DNA from: Taibaiella sp. | GTDB lineage: Bacteria > Bacteroidota > Bacteroidia > Chitinophagales > Chitinophagaceae | Reading direction: 5' to 3' | Assembly (NCBI GenBank): GCA_021740995.1 | Contig: JAIOYR010000027.1 | Coordinates: forward strand, 1-43,109 | DNA length: 43,109 nucleotides | Shown here: positions 42,340-43,109 of the stretch, piece by piece | Position numbering within the stretch: the stretch's first letter is position 1 | Layout of the letters: each line of letters begins with the position of its first letter | The notes under the pieces: model-generated | The model's database searches: none | What the model saw: only the letters and a program-made list of their open reading frames with translations | Told to the model about the DNA's origin: nothing | Translations under genes and position numbers: made by a program

Positions 42340-42765
42340 ATGTCCACTCCAAAACGTGTAACCGCAATAGGCGGCATATTCTTCAAGTGCCAGGACCCTG
42401 AAAATGTACGCAACTGGTATGCACAGCATCTGGGGCTGAAGACAGACCAGTATGGCACTACCTTTGAGTGGCGGCATGCAGATGCTCCTGAAAAGAAGGG
42501 CTACAGCGTGTGGAGTACCTTTGCAGCGGATACCAAATATTTTGAGCCGTCGCACAAAGAGTTTATGATAAACCTGCGGGTAGAAAATCTTGACTGGCTT
42601 CTTGCCGAACTAAAGAAAGAAGGAGTAGAACAGATAGGCGAAACACAGGTGTATGAGTACGGAAAGTTTGCCCACATCACAGACCCCGAAGGCAACAAAA
42701 TAGAACTGTGGGAACCCAATGATGAGGAGTACGCTAAGATGCCGGGTGATGCCGTGACAAAGTAA
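42340..42765 (+). CDS. VOC-family (glyoxalase/bleomycin-resistance-like) protein
   Basis: A 141-residue protein with one vicinal-oxygen-chelate fold. Features are the first beta-alpha-beta unit IGGIFFKCQDPENVRNWYAQ with HLGL (about 10-34), the second unit FMINLRVENLDWLLAELKKE (about 74-93), and the terminal KFAHITDPEGNKIELWEP with the metal-ligand-type Glu in IELWEP (about 128). Members bind a divalent metal and act in detoxification, isomerisation or dioxygenation. This small single-copy type has no predictable substrate. It lies after a terminator, so it has its own promoter. TACATTTA about 20 bases upstream is a 7-of-8 match. Confidence 0.88.
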   Translation: MSTPKRVTAIGGIFFKCQDPENVRNWYAQHLGLKTDQYGTTFEWRHADAPEKKGYSVWSTFAADTKYFEPSHKEFMINLRVENLDWLLAELKKEGVEQIGETQVYEYGKFAHITDPEGNKIELWEPNDEEYAKMPGDAVTK

Positions 42766-42826
42766 TAACCAGAGCATTGAGTACACCCCCCGTTTTTGAT
42801 TGGTGTCACCAACACCATAAAGATTT

Positions 42827-43109
42827 CTAAACCAGTTCCAGCTTGGGTGTTTTGCGCACTGTCCTTGCCTTCATGCGGCTCAGCGCCTCTGGTGTGATGC
42901 CCAGATAAGAAGCTATCATGTATTGCGGCACTCGCTGTGTCAGCCAGGGCATTTCGTCAATGAGGCTACTGTATCTGGCTTCTATGCTGTCGCCCAGCAC
43001 CCCACTGGTTTTGAGACACATATCTATAAAGAGACTTTCGGCTATCAACCTGCCCAACATATTGGCCTCAGGCACTTTTCGGTATATCATCTGCAGGTCT
43101 TCATAGGTT
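42827..43109 (-). CDS. Crp/Fnr-family transcriptional regulator, C-terminal part (cut by window edge)
   Basis: The reading frame is open to the last base of the window, so only the C-terminal 93 or so residues are seen. The segment has the central dimerisation helix (LIAESLFIDMCLKTSGVLGD), a variable middle (SIEARYSSLIDEMPWLTQRV) and the Crp-type helix-turn-helix VPQYMIASYLGITPEALSRM followed by a basic tail RKTPKLELV. This variant is the common Bacteroidota Crp-like type without recognisable cAMP-binding residues in the visible part. It is convergent with the VOC gene. The start lies to the right of the window. Confidence 0.85.
   Translation of the reverse strand, partial: TYEDLQMIYRKVPEANMLGRLIAESLFIDMCLKTSGVLGDSIEARYSSLIDEMPWLTQRVPQYMIASYLGITPEALSRMKARTVRKTPKLELV

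Overview
The window is a chromosomal segment of a Bacteroidota bacterium, most likely from the Chitinophagaceae or a near relative. The evidence is a type IX secretion (T9SS) sorting domain, several exact TAnnTTTG -7 promoter boxes with little sign of Shine-Dalgarno sites, many SPII lipoproteins, a three-gene pntAA-pntAB-pntB transhydrogenase, an ECF sigma operon and a bacterial kynurenine 3-monooxygenase. The left edge holds the minus-strand tRNA cluster Thr(TGT)-Tyr-Gly-Thr(GGT), which in this phylum usually precedes tuf. A tuf gene is therefore expected just left of base 1, but it is not visible.

Layout. 1-808: tRNA operon with its promoter, plus broken copies of tRNA-Thr(GGT). 871-4583: an EGF-domain lipoprotein and the transhydrogenase operon, minus strand. 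4821-15668: an A/T-richer accessory block. It holds two paralogous multi-pass membrane proteins (GT-C-like), an FkbM methyltransferase, a third large membrane protein, and then a module of an XRE regulator divergent from three exported proteins (a four-repeat fibre-like protein, a lipoprotein and a T9SS cargo). 15783-18407: alaS. 18603-29092: mainly envelope and housekeeping genes on the plus strand (PstS-like lipoprotein, two TPR proteins, an unusual SGNH-like lipoprotein, a DinB/YfiT protein, PlsC acyltransferase). 29199-32277: overlapping kmo and recJ. 32391-36150: a minus-strand ECF sigma, membrane anti-sigma-like protein and two paralogous exported proteins. 36390-42765: glycyl-tRNA synthetase, a secreted HExxH protein, a UbiD-family decarboxylase, two small paralogous exported proteins and a VOC protein. 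The right edge cuts a Crp/Fnr-family regulator.

The most interesting region is 10348-15668. A small XRE regulator is divergent from a three-gene surface operon. Between them lie two palindromes sharing GATA-N3-TATC, with centres 20 bp apart. The first gene of the operon has eight A residues directly after its ATG. Removing one A restores a textbook signal peptide, so the gene is frameshifted as given, through phase variation, slippage or a sequencing error. Other points worth a look are the tRNA-Thr fragments carrying TCCCGC/GCGGGA arms, an SGNH-like protein whose halves appear in swapped order, the sigma/anti-sigma/paralog operon, and promoter boxes placed so close to start codons that leaderless mRNAs are predicted. 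No CRISPR array, insertion sequence, integrase or complete prophage is visible. No gene-free stretch exceeds about 300 bases.
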